Shown: positions 30,872 to 41,079, counted from the stretch's first letter. The stretch is DNA of 64,000 nucleotides from Microbispora catharanthi (GCF_006334915.2 NZ_VDMA02000008.1:124001-188000); one strand, 5' to 3'. The notes: a model not told the origin generated them from the sequence alone. Translations and numbers: made by a program.

Positions 30872-32308
30872 TTGTCCGTTTCAAATCTGAGCGACAGCCA
30901 GCAGCGCGCCGTGAACGAACTGTTCCGCCGGATCGCCCCTGTCGCCGACGAGCTCGGTGAGCTGTTCTCGGCCCGGGGGCACGAGCTGGCCCTGGTCGGC
31001 GGTTCCGTCCGCGACGTCCTCCTCGGCCGCGCGAGCAAGGACATCGACCTGACCACGGACGCCCGCCCCGAGCGGGTACTGGAGATCGTCAAGGACTGGG
31101 CGGACGCCGTCTGGACGATCGGGATCGACTTCGGCACGGTCGGCGTGCGCAAGGGCGGCTGGCTGCTGGAGATCACCACCTACCGCAGCGAGTCGTACGA
31201 CCCCGCCTCGCGCAAGCCCGAGGTGATGTACGGCGACTCGCTCGACGGCGACCTCGCCCGGCGCGACTTCGCGGTCAACGCCATGGCCGTCCGCCTGCCC
31301 GGCCACGAGTTCGTCGACCCGTACGGCGGGCTGCCGGACCTCGCCGCCAAGACGCTGCGGACGCCGGGCAGGCCCGAGCAGTCGTTCGACGACGACCCGC
31401 TGCGGATGTTGCGGGCGGCCAGGTTCGCGGGCCAGCTCGGGTTCACCGTGGCCCCCGAGGTCGTCGAGGCCATGACCGCGATGTCCGGCCGCATCGAGAT
31501 CGTCTCGGCCGAGCGCATCCGCGAAGAGCTCGACAAGCTGATCCTCGGCGCGCACCCGAGGGCCGGGCTGGCGCTGCTGGTGGAGACCGGGCTCGCCGCC
31601 CACGTCCTGCCCGAGCTGCCCAAGCTGCGGCTGGAGATCGACGAGCACCACCGGCACAAGGACGTCTACGAGCACACGCTGATCGTGCTCGAGCAGGCCA
31701 TCGGGCTGGAGACGGCCGGCCCCGACCGGGTGCTGCGGTGGGCGGCCCTGCTGCACGACATCGGCAAGCCGAAGACGCGGCGCAACGAGCCCGGCGGCCG
31801 GGTGTCGTTCCACCACCACGAGGTCGTCGGGGCGCAGATGGCCAAGAAGCGGCTCACCGAGCTCAAGTTTCCCAAGGACGTGGTGTCGGACGTGTCCAAG
31901 CTCGTGGAGCTGCATCTGCGCTTCCACGGCTACGGGACGGGGGAGTGGACCGACAGCGCCGTGCGCCGCTACGTCCGCGACGGGGGACACCTCCTCGAAC
32001 GCCTGCACAAGCTGACCAGGGCCGACTGCACCACCCGCAACAAGCGCAAGGCGCAGGCCCTGTCGCGCACCTACGACCAGCTGGAGGAGCGCATCGCCCG
32101 GCTGGCCGACGAGGAGGAGCTGGCCAAGATCCGGCCCGAGCTGGACGGCAACGAGATCCAGGAGATCCTCGGCGTGCCGCCGGGACCGGTCGTCGGCAGG
32201 GCCTACAAGCACATGCTGGAGATCCGCATGGACCAGGGCATGATCGGCAAGGACGCCGCGCGGCAGGCCCTGCTCGCCTGGGCTCACGACAACGGGATCC
32301 TGGCGTAG
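30872..32308 (+). CDS. cca: CCA tRNA nucleotidyltransferase with HD domain
   Basis: A 478-aa enzyme that adds or repairs the 3' CCA of tRNAs. The class II nucleotidyltransferase head has LVGGSVRDVLLG and DIDLTTDARPE (catalytic Asp pair). ARRDFAVNAMA and DDPLRMLRAARFAGQLGF follow. A C-terminal HD domain carries LLHDIGKPKT and SFHHHEVVGA. The TTG start is chosen by length and homology; AAGGA lies 11 nt upstream. Its stop abuts the bioA start. Confidence 0.92.
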   Translation: MSVSNLSDSQQRAVNELFRRIAPVADELGELFSARGHELALVGGSVRDVLLGRASKDIDLTTDARPERVLEIVKDWADAVWTIGIDFGTVGVRKGGWLLEITTYRSESYDPASRKPEVMYGDSLDGDLARRDFAVNAMAVRLPGHEFVDPYGGLPDLAAKTLRTPGRPEQSFDDDPLRMLRAARFAGQLGFTVAPEVVEAMTAMSGRIEIVSAERIREELDKLILGAHPRAGLALLVETGLAAHVLPELPKLRLEIDEHHRHKDVYEHTLIVLEQAIGLETAGPDRVLRWAALLHDIGKPKTRRNEPGGRVSFHHHEVVGAQMAKKRLTELKFPKDVVSDVSKLVELHLRFHGYGTGEWTDSAVRRYVRDGGHLLERLHKLTRADCTTRNKRKAQALSRTYDQLEERIARLADEEELAKIRPELDGNEIQEILGVPPGPVVGRAYKHMLEIRMDQGMIGKDAARQALLAWAHDNGILA

Positions 32309-33586
32309 GTGGACGCCGGGGAGGTTCTCCGGCTCGATCGGGAGCACGTCTGGCACCCGTACACGGCCGTGCCGTCGGGGGTGCCCGTGCACGTCGTCCG
32401 CCGGGCGGGCGGTGTGCGGATCACGCTCGGCGACGGCCGTGAGCTGATCGACGGCATGGCCTCCTGGTGGGCGGCCATCCACGGCCACAACCACCCGCGG
32501 CTCAACCAGGCCGCGCGCGACCAGATCGACGACATGGCGCACGTCATGTTCGGCGGCCTGACCCACGAGCCCGCCGTACGGCTCGCGCACCGGCTGGCCG
32601 GGATGACCGGGCTCGACCGCGTCTTCCTCGCCGACTCGGGCTCGGTGGCGGTCGAGGTCGCGATCAAGATGGCGGTCCAGTACAGCGGGCGCTCGACCCT
32701 GCTGACCGTGCGGGGCGGCTACCACGGCGACACGTTCGCCGCGATGTCGGTCTGCGACCCGGTCAACGGCATGCACCACCTGTTCACCGGGATGCTCCCG
32801 CGGCACGTCTTCGCGCCGATGCCGCCGCACGACTACGGCCGCCGCCCGGTCCCGGCTCCGGTCTCGATGACGCAGGCCGGTCCCGACGAGGCGTATCTGG
32901 CGGAGCTGACCGCGGCCGTCGAGGCCCACGCGGACCGGCTCGCCGCGATCATCGTGGAGCCCGTCGTGCAGGGCGCCGGCGGCATGCGGTTCTCCCACCC
33001 GGCCTACCTGCGGCGGCTGCGCGACCTGGCCGACGAGCACGGCGTCCTGCTGATCGCCGACGAGATCGCCACCGGCTTCGGCCGTACGGGGGAGATGTTC
33101 GGCTGCGACCACGCCGGGATCAGGCCGGACATCATGTGCGTGGGCAAGGCGCTCACCGGCGGTTACATGACGCTGGCCGCCACGCTGTGCACCGCGCGGG
33201 TGGCAGACCGCATCGGCGTGCTGATGCACGGCCCGACCTACATGGGCAACCCGCTCGCCTGCGCCGTGGCCGGCGCCTCGCTCGACCTGCTCGCCGAGCG
33301 GCCCTGGCGGGAGGAGGTCGCGCGCATCGAGGCCGCCCTGTTCGACGGCCTCGCCCCGGCCGCGGGCGCCCCCGGCGTACGGGACGTACGGGTGCTGGGT
33401 GCGATCGGAGTGATCGAGACCGACCAGCCCGTCGATGTCGCGAAAATTCAGGACATCGTGATGGAGCATGGCGTGTGGCTGCGGCCCTTCGGCCGCCTGA
33501 TCTACACGATGCCGCCGTACGCCTGCACGCCCGAGGACGTCGCCCGCATCACCGGTGCCATGGTCGCCGCCACGGCGGCGCTCTGA
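32309..33586 (+). CDS. bioA: Adenosylmethionine-8-amino-7-oxononanoate aminotransferase
   Basis: BioA (425 aa) converts KAPA to DAPA in biotin synthesis using SAM as amino donor. Key motifs are [12 protein letters not shown] at the N-terminus and [46 protein letters not shown] and the PLP-lysine segment [14 protein letters not shown] follow. The GTG start directly follows the cca stop codon with no gap, so it is translationally coupled to cca. No bioB, bioF or bioD is nearby, so the pathway is split. Confidence 0.93.
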   Translation: MDAGEVLRLDREHVWHPYTAVPSGVPVHVVRRAGGVRITLGDGRELIDGMASWWAAIHGHNHPRLNQAARDQIDDMAHVMFGGLTHEPAVRLAHRLAGMTGLDRVFLADSGSVAVEVAIKMAVQYSGRSTLLTVRGGYHGDTFAAMSVCDPVNGMHHLFTGMLPRHVFAPMPPHDYGRRPVPAPVSMTQAGPDEAYLAELTAAVEAHADRLAAIIVEPVVQGAGGMRFSHPAYLRRLRDLADEHGVLLIADEIATGFGRTGEMFGCDHAGIRPDIMCVGKALTGGYMTLAATLCTARVADRIGVLMHGPTYMGNPLACAVAGASLDLLAERPWREEVARIEAALFDGLAPAAGAPGVRDVRVLGAIGVIETDQPVDVAKIQDIVMEHGVWLRPFGRLIYTMPPYACTPEDVARITGAMVAATAAL

Positions 33587-33601
33587 GTCAGCCGGCGGAC
33601 G

Positions 33602-34900
33602 TCAGTCGGCGGCGGGGACCGGCGGCCTGCGTACGGCGGAGGGCAGGATCAGCCGGTAGACCACCGCGCCGAGCAGGTAGCCGACGCCGATCACGGCGAG
33701 CGCGAGATAGGACTTGCCGTCGGCCGGCAGCAGCGCCGCCGCCAGCACCGCGCCGAGGACCGTCATGCCGTTGAAGAGCATGTCGTACACGGAGAAGGCG
33801 CGGCCGAGATAGGCGTCCTCGACGTCGCGCTGCACGACGGTGTCCGCGCAGATCTTCACGCTCTGTCCCGCGACGCCGATCACCAGCCCGGCGGCGAAGA
33901 ACGCCCACTCCTGGAACGTCGCGCACAGCGCGAACTCCAGGACTCCGCAGGTCACGAGCATCATCGGGACCCAGACCTCGATGCGGATCCGCTCGGTGGC
34001 CCACGGGGTGACCACCACCGCGGCGAAGCTCCCCACGCCGACGGCGCCCAGCACGAGCGCGATGCCCTTCAGCGCGTCGTCGGCGTCGGTGGTGAAGTGG
34101 TAGCGGTAGAGCATCACCACGGCCGCCGTCGAGATGCCGAACATCAGGCGGTGCGTCGCGATGCCGCCGAGGGCCGCCGAGGCCGAACGCCGGTGCGCGA
34201 TGTGCCGCGCGCCGTCCGCCAGCCCGGCGAGCACGTGCCGTACGGCCTCGCGGGCCTGCGGGCGGTCCGGGTCGTACGCGGGGCCGAGCAGGGAGCGCTC
34301 CATCGTCCGCGCGATCAGCGCGCTCAGGCCGAAGACGAGGCCGGAGCAGACCAGCAGCACGGCCACGCCCTTGTCGTCCGATCCGGCGACCATGCGGAGC
34401 ACGACGCCGGCGCCCGCCCCGACGAACGTCATCACCGTGCCCGAAGTGGGCGTGACCGCGTTGGCCATCATGAGGTGCTCGGACGGCACGACGTGCGGCA
34501 GCGCCGCGCTGAGGGCCGACAGGAAGAAGCGGTTGACCGCGAGGACGCCGAGCGCCGCCGCGTAGAAGACGGCGTCGGAGGCCCCCGCCGCGACGAGGCA
34601 GGCGGCCAGCACCAGCAGCACCCCTCGCACGACCGGCGCGATGACGAGGATCTGCCGCCTCGACCAGCGGTCGATGAACACCCCGACGAAGGGGCCGAGG
34701 ACGCTGTAGGGCAGGAGCAGCACCGCGAGGCCCGCCGCGATGGCGGTCGCGCTGGCCTGCCGTTCCGGGCTGAAGAACGCGTAGCCGCCGACGGCGAGCT
34801 GGAAGATCCCGTCCGAGAACTGCGAGACGAGCCGCGTGGCGAAAAGCCGCCGGAAGTTTCGGCCCCGCAGGACCACTCGCAGATCGGAGACGTAGGACAC
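33602..34900 (-). CDS. MFS transporter
   Basis: A 432-aa major facilitator superfamily protein with about 12 hydrophobic segments. The loop motif between segments 2 and 3 is GPFVGVFIDRWSRRQ. Overall it resembles the MFS_3/enterobactin-exporter-like group, but the substrate is unknown. The GTG start has a TAGGCT six bases upstream, compatible with a leaderless transcript. It converges on bioA with 15 bp between. Confidence 0.85.
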   Translation of the reverse strand: MSYVSDLRVVLRGRNFRRLFATRLVSQFSDGIFQLAVGGYAFFSPERQASATAIAAGLAVLLLPYSVLGPFVGVFIDRWSRRQILVIAPVVRGVLLVLAACLVAAGASDAVFYAAALGVLAVNRFFLSALSAALPHVVPSEHLMMANAVTPTSGTVMTFVGAGAGVVLRMVAGSDDKGVAVLLVCSGLVFGLSALIARTMERSLLGPAYDPDRPQAREAVRHVLAGLADGARHIAHRRSASAALGGIATHRLMFGISTAAVVMLYRYHFTTDADDALKGIALVLGAVGVGSFAAVVVTPWATERIRIEVWVPMMLVTCGVLEFALCATFQEWAFFAAGLVIGVAGQSVKICADTVVQRDVEDAYLGRAFSVYDMLFNGMTVLGAVLAAALLPADGKSYLALAVIGVGYLLGAVVYRLILPSAVRRPPVPAAD

Positions 34901-35001
34901 GGCGACAGCCTACGCGGGCGATCACGTGCGAGCATCAGGATCAACCCTGATAAAGCCCCCTACGTCTCCCTCGCGTCAAGGTGATCACGTACTCTCGCAG
35001 A

Positions 35002-35601
35002 GTGACTTCACAGGAACATGTCGTGCTGCTCGACGGCGAGGGCAACTCGATCGGCACCGCTCCCAAGTCCACCGTCCACGGCGCCGACACGCCACTGCAT
35101 CTGGCGTTCTCCAGCTACGTCTTCGACCACCGGGGGCGTGTGCTGCTGTCGCGGCGCGCGGGCTCGAAGCTGACCTGGCCCGACGCGTGGACCAACAGCT
35201 GCTGCGGGCACCCGCTGCCGGGCGAGTCGCTGTCGTCGGCGGTGATCCGCCGCCTCGGGTTCGAGCTGGGCCTGGCCGTCGAGTCCGTCGACCTGATCCT
35301 GCCGGGCTTCTCCTACCGGGCCGTGATGGACAACGGCACGGTGGAGAACGAGCTGTGCCCGGTCTACCGGGCCGTGGTGACCGAAGAGGCCGCGCCCAAC
35401 GCCGAGGAGGTGGGCGAGGTCCGGTGGGAGCCCTGGACGTCCTTCGCCGCCGAGGTGATGAGCGGGGAGCTGGACATCTCGCCCTGGGCCCGGAAGCAGG
35501 TGCCCCAGCTCGTCGCGCTCGGGCCGGACCCGCTGGCCTGGCCGGTGGCCGACGCCGCCGCCCTGCCGCCGGCCGCGCGCCCGCTCGCCTCGAACCACTG
35601 A
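35002..35601 (+). CDS. idi: Isopentenyl-diphosphate delta-isomerase, type 1
   Basis: A Nudix-fold enzyme (199 aa) interconverting IPP and DMAPP in isoprenoid synthesis. The active-site Cys is in TNSCCGHPLPGE and the second catalytic segment is DNGTVENELCPVY. The Nudix-like box GHPLPGESLSSAVIRRLGFE matches the type 1 family. GTG at 35,002 was chosen; an in-frame GTG seven codons upstream is possible. It is a single gene, divergent from the MFS transporter. Confidence 0.93.
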   Translation: MTSQEHVVLLDGEGNSIGTAPKSTVHGADTPLHLAFSSYVFDHRGRVLLSRRAGSKLTWPDAWTNSCCGHPLPGESLSSAVIRRLGFELGLAVESVDLILPGFSYRAVMDNGTVENELCPVYRAVVTEEAAPNAEEVGEVRWEPWTSFAAEVMSGELDISPWARKQVPQLVALGPDPLAWPVADAAALPPAARPLASNH

Positions 35602-35625
35602 GGTATACCGGGCCGGGACATGGGA

Positions 35626-35658
35626 CCGCCCCGGTCCGATCGAGCGGAACCGGGGCGG
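35626..35658. terminator. Bidirectional terminator (idi/ino1)
   Basis: A perfect 10-bp stem (35626-35635 with 35649-35658) with a 13-nt loop between convergent idi and ino1. Confidence 0.65.
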
Positions 35659-35680
35659 GACACGCGGTGGACGGCGGACG

Positions 35681-36760
35681 TCAGCGCTCGACCTCGCCGC
35701 GGATGAACTTCGCGACGGCCTCGCGGGCGTCGTCGTCGGAGTACTGCTCCGGCGGCGACTTCATGAAGTAGGACGAGGGCGACAGCAGCGGGCCGCCGAT
35801 GCCCCGGTCGAGAGCGATCTTGGCCGCGCGGACCGCGTCGATGATGATGCCGGCCGAGTTGGGCGAGTCCCAGACCTCGAGCTTGTACTCCAGGTTGAGC
35901 GGGGTGTCGCCGAACGACCTGCCCTCGAGGCGGACGTAGGCCCACTTGCGGTCGTCCAGCCACGGCACGTGGTCGGACGGGCCGATGTGGACGTCGGCCT
36001 TGGCCATCTCGTGCGGGATCTGCGACGTGACCGACTGGGTCTTGGAGATCTTCTTGGACTGGAGGCGGGTGCGCTCCAGCATGTTCATGAAGTCCATGTT
36101 GCCGCCGAAGTTGAGCTGGTAGGTGCGCAGCAGCTCGACCCCGCGGTCCTCGAACAGCTTGGCCAGCACCCGGTGCGTGATCGTGGCGCCGACCTGCGAC
36201 TTGATGTCGTCGCCCACGATCGGGACGCCGGCCTCGGTGAACTTCGCGGCCCACTCGGGGTCGGAGGCGATGAAGACCGGCAGCGCGTTGACGAAGGCCA
36301 CCTTGGCGTCGATCGCGCACTGCGCGTAGAAGCGGTCGGCCTCCTCCGAGCCCACCGGGAGGTAGGACACCAGGACGTCGACCCGGGCGTCCTTCAGCGC
36401 CTGGACGACGTCGACCGGCTGCTCGTCCGACTCCTCGATGATCTCGCGGTAGTACGTGCCCAGCCCGTCGAAGGTCGGGCCGCGCTGCACGGTGACGCCG
36501 AGCGGCGGCACGTCGCAGATCTTGATCGTGTTGTTCTCCGAGGCGACGATGGCCTCCGACAGGTCGCGGCCGACCTTCTTGGCGTCCACGTCGAATGCCG
36601 CGACGAACTCCACGTCACCGACGTGGTAGTCGCCGAACCGCACGTGCATGAGGCCCGGCACACGGGTGCCCGGATCCGCGTCCTTGTAGTAGTGGACGCC
36701 CTGCACCAGCGATGAGGCGCAGTTGCCCACACCGACGATGGCTACGCGCACCGAACCCAT
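35681..36760 (-). CDS. ino1: Myo-inositol-1-phosphate synthase
   Basis: It converts glucose 6-phosphate to inositol 1-phosphate (359 aa), supplying phosphatidylinositol and mycothiol in actinobacteria. NAD-binding [16 protein letters not shown] is at the N-terminus. [33 protein letters not shown] and [11 protein letters not shown] are characteristic. It lies 13 bp after the PadR regulator gene in the same direction and probably shares its transcript. Confidence 0.95.
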   Translation of the reverse strand: MGSVRVAIVGVGNCASSLVQGVHYYKDADPGTRVPGLMHVRFGDYHVGDVEFVAAFDVDAKKVGRDLSEAIVASENNTIKICDVPPLGVTVQRGPTFDGLGTYYREIIEESDEQPVDVVQALKDARVDVLVSYLPVGSEEADRFYAQCAIDAKVAFVNALPVFIASDPEWAAKFTEAGVPIVGDDIKSQVGATITHRVLAKLFEDRGVELLRTYQLNFGGNMDFMNMLERTRLQSKKISKTQSVTSQIPHEMAKADVHIGPSDHVPWLDDRKWAYVRLEGRSFGDTPLNLEYKLEVWDSPNSAGIIIDAVRAAKIALDRGIGGPLLSPSSYFMKSPPEQYSDDDAREAVAKFIRGEVER

Positions 36761-36773
36761 AGCACTCGCTCCT

Positions 36774-37412
36774 TTACCTATCTGCCTCGGGCGTGTCCGC
36801 CCTCTGGGTCTCTTCCTGTACGGCTTGCGCGGGATCCGGGGGGTGATCCCCCTCGCCGGGAGCCGAACGGCTCCGCCGTTCCGAGTCGATCAGCTCGTTC
36901 AGCCAGCGGACCTCGCGCTCGACCGACTCCAGCCCGTGGCGCTGGAGCTCAAGCGTGTAGCTGTCCAGCCGCTCTCTCGTCCGGGCGAGAGCCTCACGGA
37001 CGCGGTCGAGGCGTTCTTCCAGGCGGCTGCGGCGGCCCTCCAGGATCCGGAGCCGCACCTCCGCCTCCGTGTGGCGGAAGAAGGCGAAGTGGATGCCGAA
37101 GCTTTCGTCCTCCCAGGAGGACGGGCCCGACTGACTGAGCAGCTCCTGCAACCGCTCCTTACCCTCCGCCGTGATCTTGTAGACGATCTTCGACCTGCGG
37201 CCGAGGACCGTGTCCTCAGGGGGCTCCTCCTCGGCGATGAGGCCCTCGTTGAGCAGACCCCTGAGGCAGGGATACAGCGAGCCGTAGGAGAACGCACGGA
37301 ACATGCCGAGCAGCGTGTTGAGCCGTTTGCGCAGCTCGTATCCGTGCAAGGGCGTTTCGTGTAGCGATCCCAGGACGGCGAGCTCCAGCACACCTCCACG
37401 AGAGCCCGTCAC
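36774..37412 (-). CDS. PadR-family transcriptional regulator
   Basis: This 212-aa protein has a PadR winged HTH at the N-terminus ([20 protein letters not shown], then [20 protein letters not shown]). A charged coiled-coil C-terminal region follows (about 100-180). GTG at 37,412 has AGGAGG 8 nt upstream; another GTG three codons earlier overlaps that site. A perfect palindrome 24 bp upstream is its likely operator. Co-transcription with ino1 suggests control of inositol synthesis. The same padR-ino1 pair occurs in mycobacteria (Rv0047c-Rv0046c). Confidence 0.88.
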   Translation of the reverse strand: MTGSRGGVLELAVLGSLHETPLHGYELRKRLNTLLGMFRAFSYGSLYPCLRGLLNEGLIAEEEPPEDTVLGRRSKIVYKITAEGKERLQELLSQSGPSSWEDESFGIHFAFFRHTEAEVRLRILEGRRSRLEERLDRVREALARTRERLDSYTLELQRHGLESVEREVRWLNELIDSERRSRSAPGEGDHPPDPAQAVQEETQRADTPEADR

Positions 37413-37436
37413 TGGAACCACCTCCTGTGTCCGACC

Positions 37437-37457
37437 GATGTATCGACTCGATACATC
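37437..37457. promoter_or_regulatory. PadR operator candidate upstream of padR-ino1
   Basis: A perfect 9-bp inverted repeat (GATGTATCG / CGATACATC) with a 3-bp centre. It contains the ATGT...ACAT half-sites typical of PadR operators, just upstream of the padR start. Confidence 0.7.
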
Positions 37458-37538
37458 CGCAGGATACGTCGGGGTGTCATATATGGCAACGGGTCAACGG
37501 TTGGGCAAGATTTGGCAAAGGGTCGTAATCTGGCCCGT

Positions 37539-37922
37539 ATGTGGTCACAGCGGTCGGTCGTGGACTACGGCCTCGCTAAGCGGGCGGCCGTACAGTCCGT
37601 CCGCTCCGGCCGCATGCGGGCGCGGGACGTGTGTGACGCCCACCCATACCTGCTGCGCGCGGCTCGGTTCCACGGAGAGCCGACGAGTCGCACATGCCCC
37701 ATATGTGAACGAAGGAACGTGACCAACGTCACATACGTATATGGGGATGAACTAGGACGAGTGGCCGGCCAGGCAAAAGGGGTGGCCGAGCTCACCGAGA
37801 TGGCCCGGGAATACCGCGAATTCCGGGTCTACGTGGTGGAGGTCTGCCAAGGTTGTTCCTGGAACCACCTGGCGGTGTCGTTCGTCCTCGGAACAGCCGA
37901 TCCCCCGGGCCCTTCTCTGTAG
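37539..37922 (+). CDS. DUF5318 family zinc-ribbon protein
   Basis: This 127-aa protein has two Cys pairs (RTCPICERRN and EVCQGCSWNHL) that look like a zinc ribbon. The conserved N-terminal block is VCDAHPYLLRAARFHGEPT. It closely resembles mycobacterial Rv0049 in sequence and position (between ino1/padR and the PBP). The ATG at 37,539 (MWSQRSVVDYGL) fits that homologue; an upstream in-frame TTG at 37,512 is less likely. The function is unknown; its conserved link to the PBP hints at an envelope role. Confidence 0.85.
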   Translation: MWSQRSVVDYGLAKRAAVQSVRSGRMRARDVCDAHPYLLRAARFHGEPTSRTCPICERRNVTNVTYVYGDELGRVAGQAKGVAELTEMAREYREFRVYVVEVCQGCSWNHLAVSFVLGTADPPGPSL

Positions 37923-38004
37923 GGCGACCTCCACCTCCAGGAGGCCAGCCCGCCGGCCTGCCGGCCGACGTCGATCAATTCCCCGAACCACCTGACGAGG
38001 ACGC

Positions 38005-40977
38005 GTGACTTACAGCAGCTACGGACCGGAGCCGACCGGCCGTCCCGAGGACGCCTCGGGCTCCGGTGGATCAGCCCGCCCTGGGCGCCGCCGTCGCTCG
38101 CACCGGGAATCCGACGAGTACGGCGAGTATGGCGAGCCCGCTCCGCCGCGACAGCCCGGCAGGGAGCGTGCCCCACAGCCGCCCCGGGCCGCCCGGCAGG
38201 GAGGACCCGAGCAGCGCCGCAGGGAGGCGGCCGCCTTCGAGGACACGGCGGCGATGAACGCGGTGCCCCCGAATACGCCCCCGAGTGCGCCGCAGAGCCC
38301 GTCGCAGCGACCGGCACAGGGACCGCAGCAGGGACTACAGCAGGGGTCCCGGGGACCGGCGGGCGGCGGACGTCCGCCGGCGGGCCGTGACCCGCGCTAC
38401 GCCGCCGGTTCCGGCGGCCCGGCCGGTCAAGGCGGTCCCGGCGGTCCCGGCCGGCCCGGCGTTCCCGGCGGGGACGAGCGCACCCAGGCGATGAGCATGC
38501 CGACGGGCGGCTCGCGCCGCGACGCCCGCGGGGAGGCGGACGGGCAGAGCACCGAGGCGATCCAGGCCGGCGGCCGCCGCCGCAGGTCCCCGGGCCGGGG
38601 TGGCCGCGGTCCCGGAGGCCCCGGCGGCCCGGGTGGCCCGGAAGGTCCCGGCGGGCGCGGCCCCCGGGATCCACGCGACTTCGACGAGGACGACGAGAAG
38701 CCGCGCCGTACGGGCTGGAAGCGCTTCCTTCCGAGCTGGAAGATCCTCGTGGCGGCCTTCACCGTGCTGGCCGCCGGCACCTTCGGCATGATCGCGGTGG
38801 CCTACGCCAACACCCCGCTGCCGGCGGCGACGCAGGCGGAGGCCGTGGCCCAGGGCAGCGCCATCTACTACAACGACGGCAAGACGCTGATCGCCAAGGT
38901 GGGCACTCCGCGCGTCATCCTGACCGACATCAACAAGGTGCCGAAGCACGTCCAGGACGCCGTCATCGCGATCGAGAACGACACCTTCTGGTCGGACAGC
39001 GGCATCTCGATTTCCGGCATGGTGCGGTCGGTCTACATGACCGCGACCGGTCAGCAGCTCCAGGGCGCGTCGACCATCACCCAGCAGATGGCCCGCAACT
39101 ACTACGACGGCCTCAGCCAGGAAGTGTCGATCAAGCGCAAGATCAAGGAGATCTTCGTCGCGGTCAAGCTCGACAAGTCGATGAAGAAGGATCAGATCCT
39201 GCTGCAGTACCTCAACACCGTGCCCTTCGGCCGTGCCTGGGGCATCGAGGCCGCCGCGCAGGCGTACTTCAAGAAGCACGTTGAACAGCTCACGCCGGAG
39301 CAGGGCGCCTATCTCGCCGCGCGCATCCAGACGCCGGCCCTGGACGCCGACTCTCCGCGGTTGCAGGGCCGGTTCAAGGACGTCGTCAACGCCATGGCGC
39401 GGCTCGATCCCGCCAAGTACGGCAATCTGCCGAACACGGCCAAGTTCCCCAAGACCGTCCCCGCGCGCAACAGCAACGACCTCGGCGGCCTCAAGGGCTA
39501 CATGGTCACCCAGGTCATGAACGAGCTCGAGTCGCGCATGCACCTGTCCGCCGACCAGGTCAGGAGCGGCGGCTACAAGATCGTCTCGACCTTCGACAAG
39601 AAGCTGATGCAGGCCGCCAAGAAGGCGGTCCTCGCCACCACCTCCAGCATGTCGAAGGAGTTCCACGCGGGCCTCGCCGCAGTCGACCCCAAGACGGGGC
39701 GGGTGGTCGCCTTCTACGGCGGCAACGACTACCTCAAGGACCCCTGGAACGAGCCGTTCCAGTCCAGGAAGCAGGCCGCCTCCGCGTTCAAGCCGTACGT
39801 GCTGGCCGCCTGGCTGGACGCCGGATACAGCTTGAACAGCTACCTGCCCGGCAACCAGACCGTGCCCAAGGAGCTTCCGGGCTTCGAGAAGGGCATCACC
39901 AACGGCCACTCGGTCCCGAACTCCATCAACGCGATCTACGCGACCGCACACTCGATCAACACGGCGTTCGCCTCGATGGCGTACAAGCTGGACGAGGCGA
40001 ACGGCACGGTCGGGCAGCTCAGCGCGGTGAAGCAGATCGCCGAGGAGGCGGGGCTCAGCAAGGAGAGCCTCGACAAGGACGTCGAGGACCACAAGTACCA
40101 GTTCTCCATCGGCAGCGCGGGGGTCACCCCGGTCGAGCAGGCCGCGGGGTACTCGATCTTCGCCAACGAGGGCAAGCACATCGATTACCACGTGATCAAG
40201 GAGGTCCGGAAGGACAAGGAGGTCGTCTTCGCCGAGCGACGCGACGTCAAGCAGGTGATCACGCCGGAGGCGGCGGCCGACTCCGTGGCGGCCATGGAGG
40301 AAGTCCTCAAGTCGGGTACGGCGGCGGGCAAGGGCATCGGCCGCCCGGCCGCGGGCAAGACCGGCACCAACAACAACGAGAAGGAAGCCTGGTTCGTCGG
40401 CTTCACCCCGCAGTTGTCGGTCGCGGTCGGTATGTACCGCGAGCAGTGCGTGACCAAGGGCGGCAAGATCGTCCAGCCGCTGTACTCCAACTGCCCGGTC
40501 ACTCCCGGTGGCAAGGAGAGCAAGAAGTACGGCCCCAACAACCCGTACACCCACGTGAGCGAGGTGTCGCTGGGCTTCGAGGGCGCCGGCCCGCCCACCA
40601 CGATCTGGCGGACGTTCATGACGGAGGCTCTCGCCGGCAAGCCCGTCGAGCAGTTCCCGCCGAAGGCCGGACTGGGCACCCCGGAGAACCTCGTGCCGAG
40701 CCCGACGCCGTCGCCCAGTCCGGAACCGGACAACGGCGGGTTCCCGACCGACTTCCCGACCGACTTCCCCGACGACGGCGGCTGCTACGACGGCGGCCCG
40801 GGATGCGACAACGGCGGCGGAAACGGCAGGGGCTTCGGCGACGACCCGGGCCAGGGCGGCCAGGACGGCGGCCCCGGGGGCGGCGACGTCCCGTTGAACA
40901 TCAACCAGGACCCCGCCGGGGCTCCGGCCGCCATGCCGTCGGGGGGCGGCAACGGCAAGAGCGGCAGCGGCGCCTGA
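38005..40977 (+). CDS. ponA: Bifunctional penicillin-binding protein (GT51 and transpeptidase)
   Basis: A class A PBP (990 aa) polymerising and cross-linking peptidoglycan. The order is a disordered Gly/Pro/Arg-rich cytoplasmic tail (1-235), one transmembrane segment (about 240-265), then GT51 (about 295-470). GT51 has GASTITQQMARNYYDG and RKIKEIFVAVKLDKSM. The transpeptidase has Ser593 in SAFK, SIN near 650 and KTGT at 785. The Gly/Asp/Pro-rich tail is from about 900. GT motif 1 is divergent (ENDTFWSDSGIS, with Glu324 kept). The GTG start is the only good one. Homologous by position to ponA1 of mycobacteria. Confidence 0.94.
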   Translation: MTYSSYGPEPTGRPEDASGSGGSARPGRRRRSHRESDEYGEYGEPAPPRQPGRERAPQPPRAARQGGPEQRRREAAAFEDTAAMNAVPPNTPPSAPQSPSQRPAQGPQQGLQQGSRGPAGGGRPPAGRDPRYAAGSGGPAGQGGPGGPGRPGVPGGDERTQAMSMPTGGSRRDARGEADGQSTEAIQAGGRRRRSPGRGGRGPGGPGGPGGPEGPGGRGPRDPRDFDEDDEKPRRTGWKRFLPSWKILVAAFTVLAAGTFGMIAVAYANTPLPAATQAEAVAQGSAIYYNDGKTLIAKVGTPRVILTDINKVPKHVQDAVIAIENDTFWSDSGISISGMVRSVYMTATGQQLQGASTITQQMARNYYDGLSQEVSIKRKIKEIFVAVKLDKSMKKDQILLQYLNTVPFGRAWGIEAAAQAYFKKHVEQLTPEQGAYLAARIQTPALDADSPRLQGRFKDVVNAMARLDPAKYGNLPNTAKFPKTVPARNSNDLGGLKGYMVTQVMNELESRMHLSADQVRSGGYKIVSTFDKKLMQAAKKAVLATTSSMSKEFHAGLAAVDPKTGRVVAFYGGNDYLKDPWNEPFQSRKQAASAFKPYVLAAWLDAGYSLNSYLPGNQTVPKELPGFEKGITNGHSVPNSINAIYATAHSINTAFASMAYKLDEANGTVGQLSAVKQIAEEAGLSKESLDKDVEDHKYQFSIGSAGVTPVEQAAGYSIFANEGKHIDYHVIKEVRKDKEVVFAERRDVKQVITPEAAADSVAAMEEVLKSGTAAGKGIGRPAAGKTGTNNNEKEAWFVGFTPQLSVAVGMYREQCVTKGGKIVQPLYSNCPVTPGGKESKKYGPNNPYTHVSEVSLGFEGAGPPTTIWRTFMTEALAGKPVEQFPPKAGLGTPENLVPSPTPSPSPEPDNGGFPTDFPTDFPDDGGCYDGGPGCDNGGGNGRGFGDDPGQGGQDGGPGGGDVPLNINQDPAGAPAAMPSGGGNGKSGSGA

Positions 40978-40998
40978 TCCGCGATCCGGTGTCCTGAA

Positions 40999-41027
40999 GG
41001 GCCCGCGGCGACTCCCGCCGCGGGCCC
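40999..41027 (+). terminator. Rho-independent terminator after the PBP gene
   Basis: A perfect 12-bp stem (40999-41010 with 41016-41027) with a 5-nt loop, followed by TTT. Confidence 0.85.
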
Positions 41028-41079
41028 TTTCGGTGCGCGGAGTCGCCAAGCCGAGGCGTTGAATGGTGCAATACCGAGC

